A stretch of DNA of 64,000 bases from Topomyia yanbarensis. Lineage: Eukaryota; Arthropoda; Insecta; Diptera; Culicidae. The stretch's first letter is position 1; each line of letters opens with the position of its first letter. The notes beneath the pieces were generated by a model. That model was not told the origin of the DNA, made no database searches, and was given only the letters and a program-made list of their open reading frames with translations. The stretch lies in the NCBI RefSeq assembly GCF_030247195.1, contig NC_080672.1, positions 191,857,810 to 191,921,809 of the forward strand. Direction: 5' to 3'. Below are positions 39,091 to 51,295 of this stretch, piece by piece. The position numbers were made by a program, and so were the translations under genes.

Positions 39091-39921
39091 TTTTTATTCA
39101 TTTCGTTTATTTGATAGGCACAAATGCATTAGCTTGGCGGTGCCAAATGCTTTTGTTTTTACATTTTGGACATCTTAAAACTAGGAGGTTACAATGTTGA
39201 AATATTTTTTTTTACAAAGGAAAAGAAAGTTTTCAGCTATCTTAAGACTAGAAATAAGATTCAATATACAAGAGAGGGCCAAAAGATTTTTTTATGAAAA
39301 AATTTAAAACAAGGGATTCACTTTGATATACAAGAGGGGGAGTAATAGCATTTTACGAAATATTTTACGGTTATCTTAAAACTAACAATATAGTTTATTA
39401 CACAAAAGGGGGAACAAATATTTATGAGAAATTTCACAGAAATCTTAAAACTAGGGATTCAATTCTATTTACAAGATGGAGGACAAGAGTTTCAATAAAG
39501 AGTAAAAATTATAGCTATCTTAAAACTAGGAATACAGAATACTAATTTGATTTTTTTAACTAAAACTTATGCTTGGTCAAGATATTCAGAGGGTGGCTTA
39601 TTTCCGCATCAGTGTAGCAGCAGTTGTATCAAGGACAGGGGAGAGACAGGGAAAGAAGAGCAAAACTTGCAACTTTCGCTCGAACGGAGGGGCTGGGGGG
39701 GAGGGGGATCAGCGGAACAAATTTGCGCCTCAGTCTAGTAAGTCGTCGAGTACCGGATTGGCGGATGGTATTCTTCGGACCCGCGGGGAATCCTTTAAAA
39801 GTCATCGGACCTCGAGTCGCTCTCGCTTCAGTTTCCTTCTATGCAGGCGTAGTGGTAAGGGCGACGGCGGTTACATAGTGGCACTCTGGAGCTGATCGGT
39901 TCCACAAGGCAGGAGGAAACT

Positions 39922-41552
39922 CTAAAAACGAGAAATAAAAGAGAGGGGCCAAATTGGGATATTTATCGTTTTTATGAAGGTATAAATAAGGGACATATAG
40001 GGGAAATCACGAGTTGCCAGCATCTCTCGGACTATTACATTGGATGGTCTACCTCGGGCCCGAAAGGATTCCTTTAACTGAGACCTGGCGTCACAATACC
40101 CGGCGCATACCCAGACAACGTGTTCGATGCCGTGATAGCCCTCGTCACAAGCGCACAGACTACTCTCCGCAAGCCCAATACGCCGCAAATGCGCATCCAT
40201 GGTGTAGTGATTGGGCATAAGTCGGGACATTACACGAATAAAATCCCGACCCACATCCATCCCCCCGAACCAAGGCTTCGTTGATACCTTTGGGATAATC
40301 GAATGTAGCCATCGTCCAAGTTCCCCATTGCTCCACGAGGTTTGCCAACTGTTGCGCGTCCTCTGACGACAAATACTAAAAAATTCGTTGAAGCAGATTG
40401 GTCTTTCGTATATGTCACCATTTAATGCGCCCACCTTTGCTAATGAGTCGGCCTTTTCATTGCCCAGGATAGAACAATGAGAGGGGACCCAAACAAAGGT
40501 AATCTGATAAGATTTTTCCGATAACGTACACAAGGACTCCTGTATCTTCCCCAGAAAATACGGGAATTGCTTTTTAGGCTTCACCGCACGAAGAGCCTCG
40601 ATAGAGCTGAGGCTGTCCGAAACGATGAAGTAGTGATCTGTGGGCAGAGTGTCGATGATCCCAAGGGTGTACTGAATTGCAGCTAACTCTGCGACGTAAA
40701 CTGAAGCGGGATCATTGAGCTTGAATGAAGCAGTGATAGTATTGTTGAAGATACCGAAGCCAGTGGACCCATCGAGATTTGATCCATCAGTGTAAAACAT
40801 TTTGTCGCAGTCGACTTTTCGGAATTTATTATAAAATATATTGGGGATCACCTGCGGGCATATATGGTCCGAAATTCCACGAATCTCTTCCTTCATGGAT
40901 GTGTCGAAGAACACAGTAGAATCAGAAGTATCTAGGAAACGGACACGGTTGGTATTGTACGAAGAAGGATTGATACTCTGTGCCATGTAGTCGAAGTACA
41001 AGGACATAAAACGGATTTGAGAATTAAGCTCGACGAGCCTCTCGAAGTTTTCAATCACCAACGGGTTCAGAATGTCGCATCGGATGAGCAATCGATATGA
41101 GAGTTCCCAAAATCGATTTTTTAGCGGAAGAACGCCCGCCAGCACTTCGAGACTCATCGTATGGGTCGAGTGCATGCAACCCAAGGCAATGCGCAAGCAA
41201 CGATACTGGATTCTCTCCAGTTTGATGAAGTGTATGCTCGCAGCGGAGCGAAAACAGAAACACCCGTACTCCATCACCGACAATATCGTTGTTTGGTACA
41301 ACCTGATCAGGTCTCCTGGGTGAGCACCCCACCATGTTCCAGTTATTGTTCGGAGAAAATTGATCCTTTGTTGGCATTTCTGTTTCAGATACCTAATGTG
41401 ACATCCCCAGGTACCTTTAGAGTCGAACCAGACCCCGAAATATTTAAATGTGAAAACCTGATTGATCGTTGCACCCATTAATAAAAGTTGGAGTTGAGCC
41501 GGCTCACGCTTCCTAGAAAAAACAACCAACTCAGTTTTCTCCGTGGAGAAAT
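39922..41552 (-). pseudogene. I/Loa-like ORF2, 3' half: RT thumb, RNase H, terminal Cys/His motif
   Basis: This is the C-terminal half of ORF2 of the outer non-LTR element. It opens at the insertion point with STEKTELVVFSRK, just beyond the RT catalytic region. An RNase H domain follows with the acidic/His set visible: FYTDGSNLDGS, ELAAIQYTLG, IVSDSLSSIEAL and VPSHCSILGNEKADSLAK. A terminal CACDEGYHGIEHVVWVC motif follows, then the stop at 39922. This half is itself uninterrupted. The upstream open frame to 41622 is just antisense reading of the CR1-like insertion. The N-terminal half is at 54219-56333. RNase H separates the element from most jockey and CR1 families and points to I, Loa or a relative. 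Confidence 0.88.
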
Positions 41553-41822
41553 ATATATAATTTCGAGCAATGTACGGAGGAGGCGAATAAGTTGTGTGGT
41601 CGCGATTTACCGAGGTATACATTCGTTTTTTATCGTTGAGCGCAGCGCCGTGATAGCGAGAACAATTATTATTCGTTGCCGCATCAGTGTAATACGGAGT
41701 ACAGTGGAAAGTGTCGTTAATTTGGCTACAAATTCCATATTATTGTGCGGTTCTAAAACTGTTTTCGGATACTGCCACCATCGCTAAGTTCATCTGCTCG
41801 ATTTTTGCTTCCCGCCACTCGA

Positions 41823-42677
41823 ATGAACACAACTAGCTCAACTACTCGTTCGATGTCCGCAAAAATGGATAAGGGGAAAACAGCGACGCAAGCATTGTCC
41901 AGTGTGTTGAATATAAACAAAAACCTCAAACGATCGAGAGATGATTTAAACCAGACAGATGATCGGCTGGAGACTCTCGAGGATCTGCTGGGGCATATGA
42001 AAAAAATGATCGACGATGGAAATGCTCGGATTGAAAATAAAATTGAAACTACCAATAACACCGTGTTGGAAGAAATTGCCACTCTACGAAACGACGTTCA
42101 ACAGGTGCGGGAAGATTGTGCTCGTGATATTACCCAGCTGACGGAACGCTTAGTGCAAACGGACAAAGACGTCATTTGCAATAAAGATGCCATTGCCCGA
42201 CTTGAAAAATCAAACAACCTGCTGCTGACTGGTGTACCATATCATTCATCGGAGAAAACTACTGTCCTTGTCGTCAAAATTTCCACAGCTCTCGGTTACT
42301 GTGACTCGGATGTTCCCGTCGTCTTTTCGAAGCGATTGGCCCGAGTCCCCATTGCTGTTGGTTCTTCACCTCCGATTCTAATTCAGTTTGCACTCAAAGC
42401 GGCAAGAGACGAATTTTTTAACCGTTATCTACAAAATAGAAACATTAATCTGAAGCAACTCGGATTCGACGTCGACAAACGTGTGTATTTGAATGAAAAT
42501 TTAACTGAATCAGCTCGTGTGCTAAAGGGAATCGCTTTAAAATTGAAAAAAGACGGCCGCCTTCAAGCTGTCTTTACACGTCACGGAATAATTCACGTGA
42601 AACATGACGTCAGTATGGAAGCCCTACCAATATACAGCCAGGACCAGTTGGAGATGTTTCGATTGAAAACAAAATAA
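41823..42677 (+). CDS. ORF1 protein of CR1/jockey-like element (nucleic-acid-binding, coiled coil)
   Basis: An intact 284-codon frame from the ATG at 41823; a TTG 18 nt upstream is also in frame but unlikely to be used. The N-terminal half is highly charged, with heptad-like spacing from about residue 35 to 130 (LETLEDLLGHMKKMI, LRNDVQQVREDC, LTERL), consistent with a coiled coil. The C-terminal half (FFNRYLQNRNINLKQLGF, VYLNENLTES) resembles the RRM-plus-C-terminal arrangement of L1-type ORF1 proteins. By analogy it would bind the element's RNA in a ribonucleoprotein particle. It is the only intact gene of this element and lies 409 nt upstream of ORF2. Family function is known; the role of this copy is inferred. 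Confidence 0.75.
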   Translation: MNTTSSTTRSMSAKMDKGKTATQALSSVLNINKNLKRSRDDLNQTDDRLETLEDLLGHMKKMIDDGNARIENKIETTNNTVLEEIATLRNDVQQVREDCARDITQLTERLVQTDKDVICNKDAIARLEKSNNLLLTGVPYHSSEKTTVLVVKISTALGYCDSDVPVVFSKRLARVPIAVGSSPPILIQFALKAARDEFFNRYLQNRNINLKQLGFDVDKRVYLNENLTESARVLKGIALKLKKDGRLQAVFTRHGIIHVKHDVSMEALPIYSQDQLEMFRLKTK

Positions 42678-43086
42678 CCCTTCCTTGTAATAATCATCTC
42701 CTACCTCGATTATCCATGTATCCCATCCTTAGCTTCCCTTGTATTCATCCGCTCCTGAAAGTAATTGAAAATAATCAACGATTTCACCACGGTTGGCAAA
42801 GGCCAAAACGATCTTCATGCGTGTGTTGGCAAGGCCGAATCTGCTGTTGCTGTTGCTGCTGTTGTTTGCTACTGCTTGCTGCGTCGGCAAAGGCGCTGTG
42901 TGATGCAAACTCGAAAACTTTGTTCTGATGATTATTGAATTCAATGAACCTCCAGGTACATGACCACAATAGAATTAGAAATAATAATGAATGTAAATGA
43001 AAAGTATTTATTAGTTTTAGTTTAGTATTCCTTTCTCTTGGCTGATCTAGTTCATTCGCGATTGTCCCGTTCAATTTTCGATTTCG

Positions 43087-43529
43087 ATGTTGGCTGATAA
43101 TTCAGGTAGCATTGCTCGCACAAATAGTGGTTTTTCGAATATTCCACGTGCCATTATGAGTGCAGCTCTGAGTAGTGATCAGATTAATTTGTGTCATTTA
43201 AACATCCAAAGCTTATGTGCACGAGATACGAGCAAGTTCGAAGAATTTAAACATTGTTTTGTCGATAGTAAGATTGATTTAATATGCGTGACAGAAACTT
43301 GGCTTAATGGATCAATCTCTGATAATGCTGTTGGTGTTACGGGTTATGATTTGCTTAGACACGATAGAACTTACAGTCGGGGCGGAGGTATCTGTGTCTA
43401 CTTTAGGCCGAATGTTAAATGTAAGATTTTATCGAAATCCAAACCGGATGTGAGTATCGAGGATAACAATCGCACTGAATTTGTATTCATAGAATTCCAA
43501 TTGTCTCACGAGAAATTTTTGTTGGGTGT
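43087..43529 (+). pseudogene. ORF2 of CR1/jockey-like element, 5' part (endonuclease N-terminus)
   Basis: The frame starts at ATG 43087, with another ATG at 43158 also possible. It carries the start of an apurinic-type endonuclease: LCHLNIQSLCARDTSKFEE, then CVTETWL and SRGGGICVYF. It is cut by the BEL 5' LTR at 43530, just after the target duplication. The continuation starts at 51663. Codon phase is the same on both sides, with the duplication counted once. Confidence 0.85.
43525..43529. repeat. BEL target-site duplication GGTGT, left
   Basis: Identical to 51663-51667; 5 bp is the usual length for BEL/Pao integration. Confidence 0.9.
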
Positions 43530-43896
43530 TGATCGAGCGAGAAAGGAATTAAAATCTCAGGGAATCTTGAACACCCCCAATACGATCCACAATCTGCGAT
43601 CAGTGCGATCTCATTCCTAACCACGGTTATTCTTGGCCTGTCTCGCTTCACGAGAGCAGATAGTAATTCGAAGAGGTGCGAATAGGCCTTTTGCTTCGTA
43701 CTTCTCACGATAGCCGGTCAGCTGTACCATGTACATAGAAGATCAAATCAGATCCAATAAACCGTCGCGTGATACACACGTCTTTCGTTCGCCAAAAAAT
43801 ACGTTTTTTAGTTCGCGCAATAAAGTGTATTTTTTCGTTTATAAAATTGAAAGTGTTTAGAAGTGTCCGAAGAATCCAGACTTGCGCGCGCGAACA
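43530..43896 (+). repeat. BEL 5' LTR (367 bp)
   Basis: Begins TGATCGAGCG and ends GCGCGCGAACA. The polyadenylation-like AATAAA occurs at about 43821 (in CGCAATAAAGTG), and a second CCAATAAACC near 43756. Identical on reading to 51296-51662. Confidence 0.95.
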
Positions 43897-43897
43897 T

Positions 43898-43915
43898 TGG
43901 TCCTTCGAGCCGGAT
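43898..43915 (+). promoter_or_regulatory. Primer-binding site, complementary to tRNA-Tyr 3' end
   Basis: TGGTCCTTCGAGCCGGAT starts 1 nt after the LTR. It is the complement of a CCA-ending 3' end that I recall as insect tRNA-Tyr (…CCGGCTCGAAGGA-CCA). It would prime minus-strand DNA synthesis. The match is from memory. Confidence 0.75.
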
Positions 43916-44605
43916 TTCGATCCAGTGAAGTGGTTCTCGGACACTTTCTAAAAGACAGTTTAGAAACGGTGGACAATCTCCGTGATTGAAGTGCGGTCAG
44001 TGAACTTTACAAGCGGGCATTGACCCCTATGCGAAGACCGCCAAGTGACATTTGTAAGCGGCTGGTGATAGTGCGCGAAGAAGAGCATCACCATTTTCGA
44101 CGCTAGTTGATGCCATCGTGAGAAGACTTCGGCGCCATCGCGGATCGGAGCGCGTGTTTCTGCAGCAGCTATTCAGCGGCGACAACAATTAGGCGGTCAT
44201 CGTGCAACGGCAGATTTATCCCGGACGGGGATTCCGAGCGGAATTAAAGGGAGTATAGCGCATGATATTTGTGTGGTGGCGCATTTGCATGTGGCGCATG
44301 TTATGTTGTGTTGGCTGGAAAATAAATAATTAAGATTATGCGAGCATTTTGTTTTTGGCAAGTGTGTCCCTGATAAAAGTTGGTCTCGAAAGTTCCGCTG
44401 GATTTTTCGCCTGTTGCTTTCCTCCCGTCTGGTTTCCCTCTGTTGCAGTTTGGCTTTTCTGTCAATTTTCGGTTTCGCGAATTAATAGTGTGGAACGTCG
44501 AGTCGATCAGTCAATTTATTTTTAAAGAGTGCAGTGGCTGTTTCAATTAAACGGTTTGAATTTTGTGAACGGGTGGTGAGTGCAGGCCAAGTGCAGTGAT
44601 TCAAA

Positions 44606-47600
44606 ATGGCAGAACTTAGATCTCTTCGTAAGCGGGAACACCAGATAGTGACGGCTTTCGACAGCGTGCAACATTTTCTCCAGAAATACGACCAGGAGAC
44701 TGATAGCGGGCAAGTGAACCTTCGGCTGCATGGACTTGAGGAAGATTTTAAGGATTTTCTTGTGGTTCGGAGTAAGCTTGAGTTGCTGCTGGAAGATGTT
44801 GAGGTCCAGAAACATGCTAAATCTGACCCAGACTTGAAGCAGGAGGCGTTGGAACATATGGACGATGAAAATGATCGTATTATGCAGGAATTTCGTGATC
44901 GATTCTACGCACTGAAGGCGGCGCTTGTGACTTTGCTACCACATTTCCTACCCCCACCAACGCCACCATCACAAAGAGGTCCCCATTCGTCAATTGCAGG
45001 AGATGATGTTTTCGGTGTGCACCCAACGCCGACATTTTCAAAAGTGAAGCTACCTGAAATCCGTTTACCGTCGTTCAGTGGTAAGATCTTCGAGTGGGTA
45101 ACCTTTCGTGACACCTTTCAAAGCCTCATTCACAACAATCCTCAGTTGACCGACATGGACCGTTTCACCTACTTGAGATCATCGTTATCAGGAGACGCAT
45201 TGCAGGAGATTAGTTCTGTGGGCTTGTCAGCCGTAAACTACAACGTTGCGTGGGAAATGTTAGCGAATCGTTATGAAAACAAGAAGTTGATTGTGAAGGC
45301 TCATCTAGACGCACTTTTCGCTACAGAAGGGCTCAAGAGAGAGAGCTATGAAAAACTCAACAGTCTCATTAGCGAGTTTGAGAAAAACCTTCAGATGCTG
45401 GACAAGATTGGGCAAAATACCTCCGAGTGGAGCACCATTCTCGCATACATGTTGTGTAGCTCGATTCCGCCACGCTGCGGCAGTGGGAAACTCATCACAA
45501 TTCAAAGGATGTACCCACGTATACTGCTATGCTCGGTTTCTTGCGCAATCATTGTGATGTACTCCAGTCAGTGGCTCCTGCTAAATCCAACTTCGTCGAT
45601 CATCGTTCCTCGAAACCAGCTGTCTGTCACACAGTGGTGAAAACGTCAAACAGATGCGCATTCTGCAGTGACTCGTGGCATCCTGCTTTCCAGTGTTCTG
45701 CATTTCAACGGATGAACGTTCCAGATCGTGTCGAGGCTGTCGCTAAACACAGACTGTGTCGAAACTGTCTGCGTCCAGGACATTACGCAAATTCCTGCGA
45801 GAGAGGGGTCTGCCGTCATTGTCAACAGAAGCACCATTCCATGCTGCATGGACCAACCAGATCCTCCGTTCCACACTCGCAGCCGAAACCTCCGACACAA
45901 GACGAGCAATCGCGACCGCCGAAGGCTAAGCAACACAATTCGAACCAACACACACACACCACCACTGCCAGCTCGCAGCGCACAAACAACACACCTCCAG
46001 CCACCAACACGCCCACCACAAGTCAAAATTATGTCGCACTCCCCATCACACCTACACACAACATACTTCTGTCTACCGCTCTCGTTACAATCAAAGATCG
46101 TTTTGGTAGAGCGACGCTGGCACGAGCCCTGCTAGACTCGTGTTCCCAGCACTGTCTAATGACTGCCAGTTTTGCGAGCAAGCTACAGTTCCGTGAGACT
46201 CCTACGTATTTGTCGGTTCAAGGGATTGGATCAGCTCGATCGGTTTCCACCAAATTAGTTAGTGCAGAGGTCGGTCCTAGGTCTAGGATCATTTCGCCAT
46301 TCACTGAAGAGATGCAGTTCCATGTGCTGCCAAAGCTGACTGTGTTACTTCCGACGACGAGTTGCAATCCGGCCGAGTGGGATCTTCCGGATTCGACGTT
46401 GATAGCCGATCCCAGTTTTCACGAGCCTGGTCCGGTCGATTTGATTATCGGAGCTGAATATTACATGGACTTGCTGAAAGATGAACGACAAAAGGCTACA
46501 CCATCAGGACCGACTCTGCAGAATACGGTGTTTGGGTGGATAGTCTCGGGAAGAGTTCCCAACAGTACAAATAGCGAGCGATGTTCACTGGTTCACGTGT
46601 GCTCGACGGCGGAACTCGAAGAGCAGCTCACCAGATTTTGGGAATTGGAGACCTGTCGAACCGCCAGCACCAATTCCGTCGAAGAAACCACCTGCGAACA
46701 GTTTTTCAAGGAGACTACAGTAAGAGACGAGAATGGCAGATTTGTTGTGGCCCTGCCAAAGAAGGAATACGTTATCAGCAAATTGGGAGATTCAAGGGCA
46801 ACTGCTCTCAAACGGTTCATGGGACTCGAACGACGATTTGCAGCTAACCCAGACCTGAAGACGCTGTATTCCCAGTTTATACACGAATACCAAACTCTCG
46901 GCCACATGAAAGAGGTCATCGATGATACCGCCGCAGGAAAGACATTTTATTTACCGCACCACGCTGTTCTAAAGCCGGACAGTACCACCACGAAACTCCG
47001 AGTAGTTTTTGATGGCTCTTGTCGAACATCTACGGGCATTTCTTTGAACGACGGCTTGATGGTCGGTCCCGTTGTTCAGGAAGACCTCCTCAGTATCACG
47101 TTACGCTTCCGTATCCACCGATTTGCAATAGTAGCCGACATCGCCAAGATGTACCGAATGGTTCGAGTTCAGGAAACGGATCAACCGCTACAACGGATCT
47201 TGTGGAGAGATTCTATCGAAGAGCCAATCCGTACTTTCGAATTGACGACCGTTACGTACGGTACCGCGTCTGCGCCTTATCTGGCCACAAAATGCCTGCA
47301 AAGTTTAGCCGATGAAGGAGAAGAAACGCATCCAGATGCTGCTAAGGTGCTCAAGCAGGACTTCTACGTGGACGATATGCTCTCAGGTGTAGACGACGTG
47401 AAGGATGGAAGGAAGTTGATCCAACAGCTGGTCGAGCTTTTACAGTCAGCAGGATTTTCACTTCGCAAGTGGAATTCCAACAGTAAGGAGCTCCTACAGA
47501 ACGTGCCTGAGCAGTTGAGGGACGATCGGTCGATCCTAGAGTTAGATTCGTCTAGTTCAACCATCAAAACGCTAGGACTTGTGTGGGAACCCAGTACGGA

Positions 47601-49983
47601 CAGCTTTCGATTCACTATTCCAACCTGGAACTCCGCGGCTGTAATCACCAAACGAATAGTGCTCTCAGACGTCTCCCGACTGTTTGACCCATTAGGCATC
47701 GTGGGGCCTGTTATTATTCAAGCAAAAATATTCATCCAAGATTTATGGAAACAAGAGTGTTCTTGGGATGAACCTCTCCTGCCAGAGCTACAGGAATACT
47801 GGCAAGAGTATCGGAGAAACCTTGCTGGTTTGGATAGCCTCTCTGTTCCTCGGTGGGTTGGAATATCTAGCAACATTGTAGCAGAGGAGCTACATGGGTT
47901 TTGTGACGCCTCTGAAGCAGCTTACGGGGCCTGTATTTATATTAGGACAGTTACAGAGACTGGATCTGTATCAGTGCGGCTGTTGACATCCAAATCGCGG
48001 GTTGCTCCACTTGAAAACCTGAAGAAGAAAAAGAAAAGGCAGTCCATACCTCGCTTGGAATTGTCGTCAGCACTGTTGCTCGCTCACTTGTACGAAAAGG
48101 TCGTACAAAGTCTCCGCATCTCCGTTAGATCATTCTTTTGGACGGATTCGATGATCGTTAAGTGCTGGCTTTCGTCATCGCCATCAAGATGGAAGCAATT
48201 TGTCGCTAATCGAGTCTCCGAGATCCAGCATATCACGAAGGAAGGTACCTGGAATCACGTCGCAGGTGTAGAAAATCCAGCAGATTTAGTCTCGCGTGGG
48301 ATGATCCCAGCACAGCTTCAGTACCAATATGTTTGGTTTGACGGACCTCGCTGGTTGCTATTGGAAGAAGCCTATCGCCCTCAGCCCCGCCAGATTAGAG
48401 AAGAAGACATTGCATCAGCTGACTTGGAGGAGAAAACCACCACGTTAGTCCTTCAGGCAAGCACTCCCAGTGAGATCTTCAACCTACGATCGTCACTGTC
48501 GGAGTTAGTTCGCATTACGGCTTATATTCGCCGTTTCCGGTTCAACGCACAAGCTGTTAACCGCAACTGTAGAAGGTATGGGCCGATCACATCGTCTGAG
48601 CTCGACGATGCACTGCGAGCATTGGTTCGGCTTGCGCAAGAAGAAAGCTTTCCACAAGAACTTGCTGATTTGTCCAAGCGAACCCACGTGCGGGACTCGT
48701 CGCGCATTGTGTCACTAAAGCCGATTCTCAATGAAGGCATGATGTGTGTTGGCGGCCGGTTACGACATGCATCAGTTTCACCGAATCGCAAGCATCCGTA
48801 CATTCTCGACCCACATCACCCGCTGACGAAAATCGTAGTTACTCACTACCATCGGAAACTATTTCATGCGGGACAGCAGCTGTTAATTTCGGCAATGCGA
48901 GAGCGATTCTGGCCAGTGTACACCAGGAACTTGGTGCGACAGGTAATCCACGAGTGCGTCGCTTATTTTCGAGTTCGACCAAAGGTTCATGACCAGATTA
49001 TGGCTGATCTCCCGGCTGAAAGAGTAACTCCCTGTTCGCCGTTTCAAAGAGTCGGAGTTGATTACTGCGGACCATTTTCAGTGGTCTATCCACATCGTCG
49101 TTGCCGGCCTGTAAAATGTTTCGTCGCAGTCTACATTTGCCTTACTACCAAGGCGATACACTTAGAGATAGCCGCGGATCTTACGACGCAGGCCTTCCTA
49201 GCATCGTTGAAGCGCTTCTCGGCTCGACGTGGAAAACCCGAGCTGATAATGTGTGACAACGCAAAGAATTTTGTTGGTGCAAAACGAGAGCTGGATGAAC
49301 TTCGCAAGCTGTTTCACAACCAACAGTTCCAGAACACTGTCGCAAAGGAGGCGGCAGACGACAGAATTGAGTTTCGGTTCATTCCAGCACGTTCTCCTAA
49401 CTTCGGCGGGCTATGGGAATCCGCTGTCAAATCGTTTAAGACACTCTTCAAACGTACGATTGGCTTGCATACCTTGGTGTACGACGAAATGCAGACAGTC
49501 TTGATTCAGATTGAGGCGATTCTGAACTCACGACCGCTCACCCCCGTTAGCAACGATCCAGACGATTTTGAAGCTCTGACACCAGCACATTTTCTAATAC
49601 AGCGACCCTTAATGGCAATTCCGGAACCAGATCTTGGAGAGATCCCGGAAAATCGGCTGTCCGTCTGGCAAAAGGCACAGCGATTCACACAGGTTCTGTG
49701 GAAAAAATGGTCGACGCAGTATTTGTCGAATCTGCACAATAGGACGAAGTGGACACGCCAAAGAGACAACATACGTGTGGGCACTATGGTTGTTCTCAAA
49801 GAAGAAAATTTACCTCCGTTGAAATGGCACCTAGCGCGTGTGACGGAGATTCAAACAGGTCCAGATGGGAATGTACGAGTGGTTAAAGTACGAACAAAGG
49901 ATGGTAGCTACCAACGAGCAATCTCGAAGATATGCGTGCTACCCATCCGCGATAATATTTCTTTACCAACCGAGGAGGACTAG
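44606..49983 (+). CDS. BEL/Pao Gag-Pol polyprotein, with one frame change
   Basis: BEL elements normally encode one Gag-Pol frame; here it is in two frames. Frame one (ATG 44606 to about 45455) carries Gag with the DUF1759-type capsid region (VKLPEIRLPSFSGKIFEW, then SLSGDALQEI). The frame changes by a small indel at 45451-45461 and continues as a second frame to the stop at 49981. Numbering the second frame from 45529: Cys/His knuckles at about 43-110 (CAFCSDSWHPAFQC, CRNCLRPGHYANSC, CRHCQQKHH); protease motif LLDSCSQ near 203; RT with ADIAKMYRMVRV and YVDD at 613; RNase H with GFCDASEAAYGA near 793; integrase zinc finger at about 1105-1150; integrase acidic residues near 1178, 1243 and 1297; and a C-terminal DUF5641-like domain. 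Odd points: protease DSC instead of the usual DSG, and Tyr (TAT, 48964-48966) where the last zinc-binding Cys is expected. Confidence 0.9.
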
Positions 49984-51295
49984 GACTCCTTCATCGGCGG
50001 AGGCCAGGAGGCCTCCGCACACCAGTTAAGTTTTGTATTTCTTTGAATTTCAAAAAGCTAATGAAATGTCTTTTTCCCAGTCACATTCCGTCTTGATCCT
50101 TGAGCTTCCGGTATTCCCGTTGCTCCGAACGCTTATTCAAGCTGTTCATCATCAGTTAAGGTAACTGTGTTGTTTCGGTGGTGGTTTATATTGTATGCAT
50201 GCTGCATCTGTTTGTACGAGAAAGTTCCAGTACGGTTGATCTGTCAACCACATTGGCGCTCAGCGCCTGCGCGTGCTCACGGCCGCGCTTCGTTCGAACA
50301 AACTTCTAATTCAAGAAACACGCTTGGCTATTTCGAGGTACATCATCAAATTCGTTTTCGAAGGAGGAAGTGCGCACTTCAACCTTCCCGCCCTACGCCG
50401 CGATCGTCAACGGGCATGGCCAGCTCGCCAGTCGGTCTCACCAACGTAGCGGCTTCGTCGCAGTCGTCGTAGATGGATCTGCACCCTAGTATATCTCAGA
50501 GATGCCAAGGAATGTCACCTGAAGAAATCACAAAAACAGATGCTGGTCGTCGTCGCCAAAGGGCGATTGCGGAGGCCAAGGGGCCTCCGTTCCAGGGAAG
50601 TCTTTTTATTGTAATCATTTTCCTCTTAAAAAGTTCCCTATGTATGTTCCAGCATATCACCACCATCGAAGACAACCAGTCAGCCAGTCGGCGGCACAGG
50701 CCCGCTGAATCAGACGCCCACCAACATCATTCCACCAGCCAGTCGGCGGCTCAGACCCGCTGTTCAATCCGATGTCCATCCTGCAAGTCCACCGGTCCAT
50801 CAATCATACCTGAAAGCAGATCAACGAGATAATCCAGCACAGTTAATCACCACCGATGATGCACCAAGATGTTTGTTACCCGCGAGCAAGCGGCGATCAA
50901 ATACACGCAGCAGTTCCAATCCAGTAGACATGCACATTGTCAACGTAGCAGCAGCCGAACCAGTACTAGCGACCAGCAGTCAAAACACACGATCGACAGC
51001 CAGACACAACATCAGCTGTTTATCTGTGTCAAGGTCATCCAGGAAGCAGAATAGCAAAATCACCATATATAGGTCAGATGCAGACCTCAGCAGCAGCAGC
51101 AGTATATAATGAACGTTGAAATTCGGTCAAGGTTGACGGTACCAGAAACATCAACAGAACCAAACACATTATGTATTATCTTTGAACTAGTTGTAAGCAA
51201 AAATTATCAAACCATAATATTGAATTCATATAGAAGTAGGCAGAATAGGATAGCTATAGTATTGCAATCTAGTAGATTCCAAGGCGGCCGGCATA
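49984..51295 (+). other. BEL 3' untranslated region with hairpins and a tandem repeat
   Basis: There are 1.3 kb between the pol stop and the 3' LTR without a recognisable gene; the short open frames lack domains. It holds two similar GC-rich hairpins (49997-50018 and 50569-50590, arms GCGGAGGCC/GGCCTCCG) and a 55-bp tandem duplication starting at 50681 and 50736. A GC-rich AAGGCGGCCGGCA precedes the LTR where a purine tract would be expected, so the plus-strand primer site is not clear. Confidence 0.7.

Noticed and set aside
39547..39895. Three overlapping plus-strand open frames of 63-108 codons
   Set aside because: They are antisense to the 3' UTR of the I/Loa-like element.
50167..50832. 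Envelope-like or accessory gene in the BEL element after pol
   Set aside because: Open frames here are about 100 codons, without signal peptide, membrane segments or known domains.
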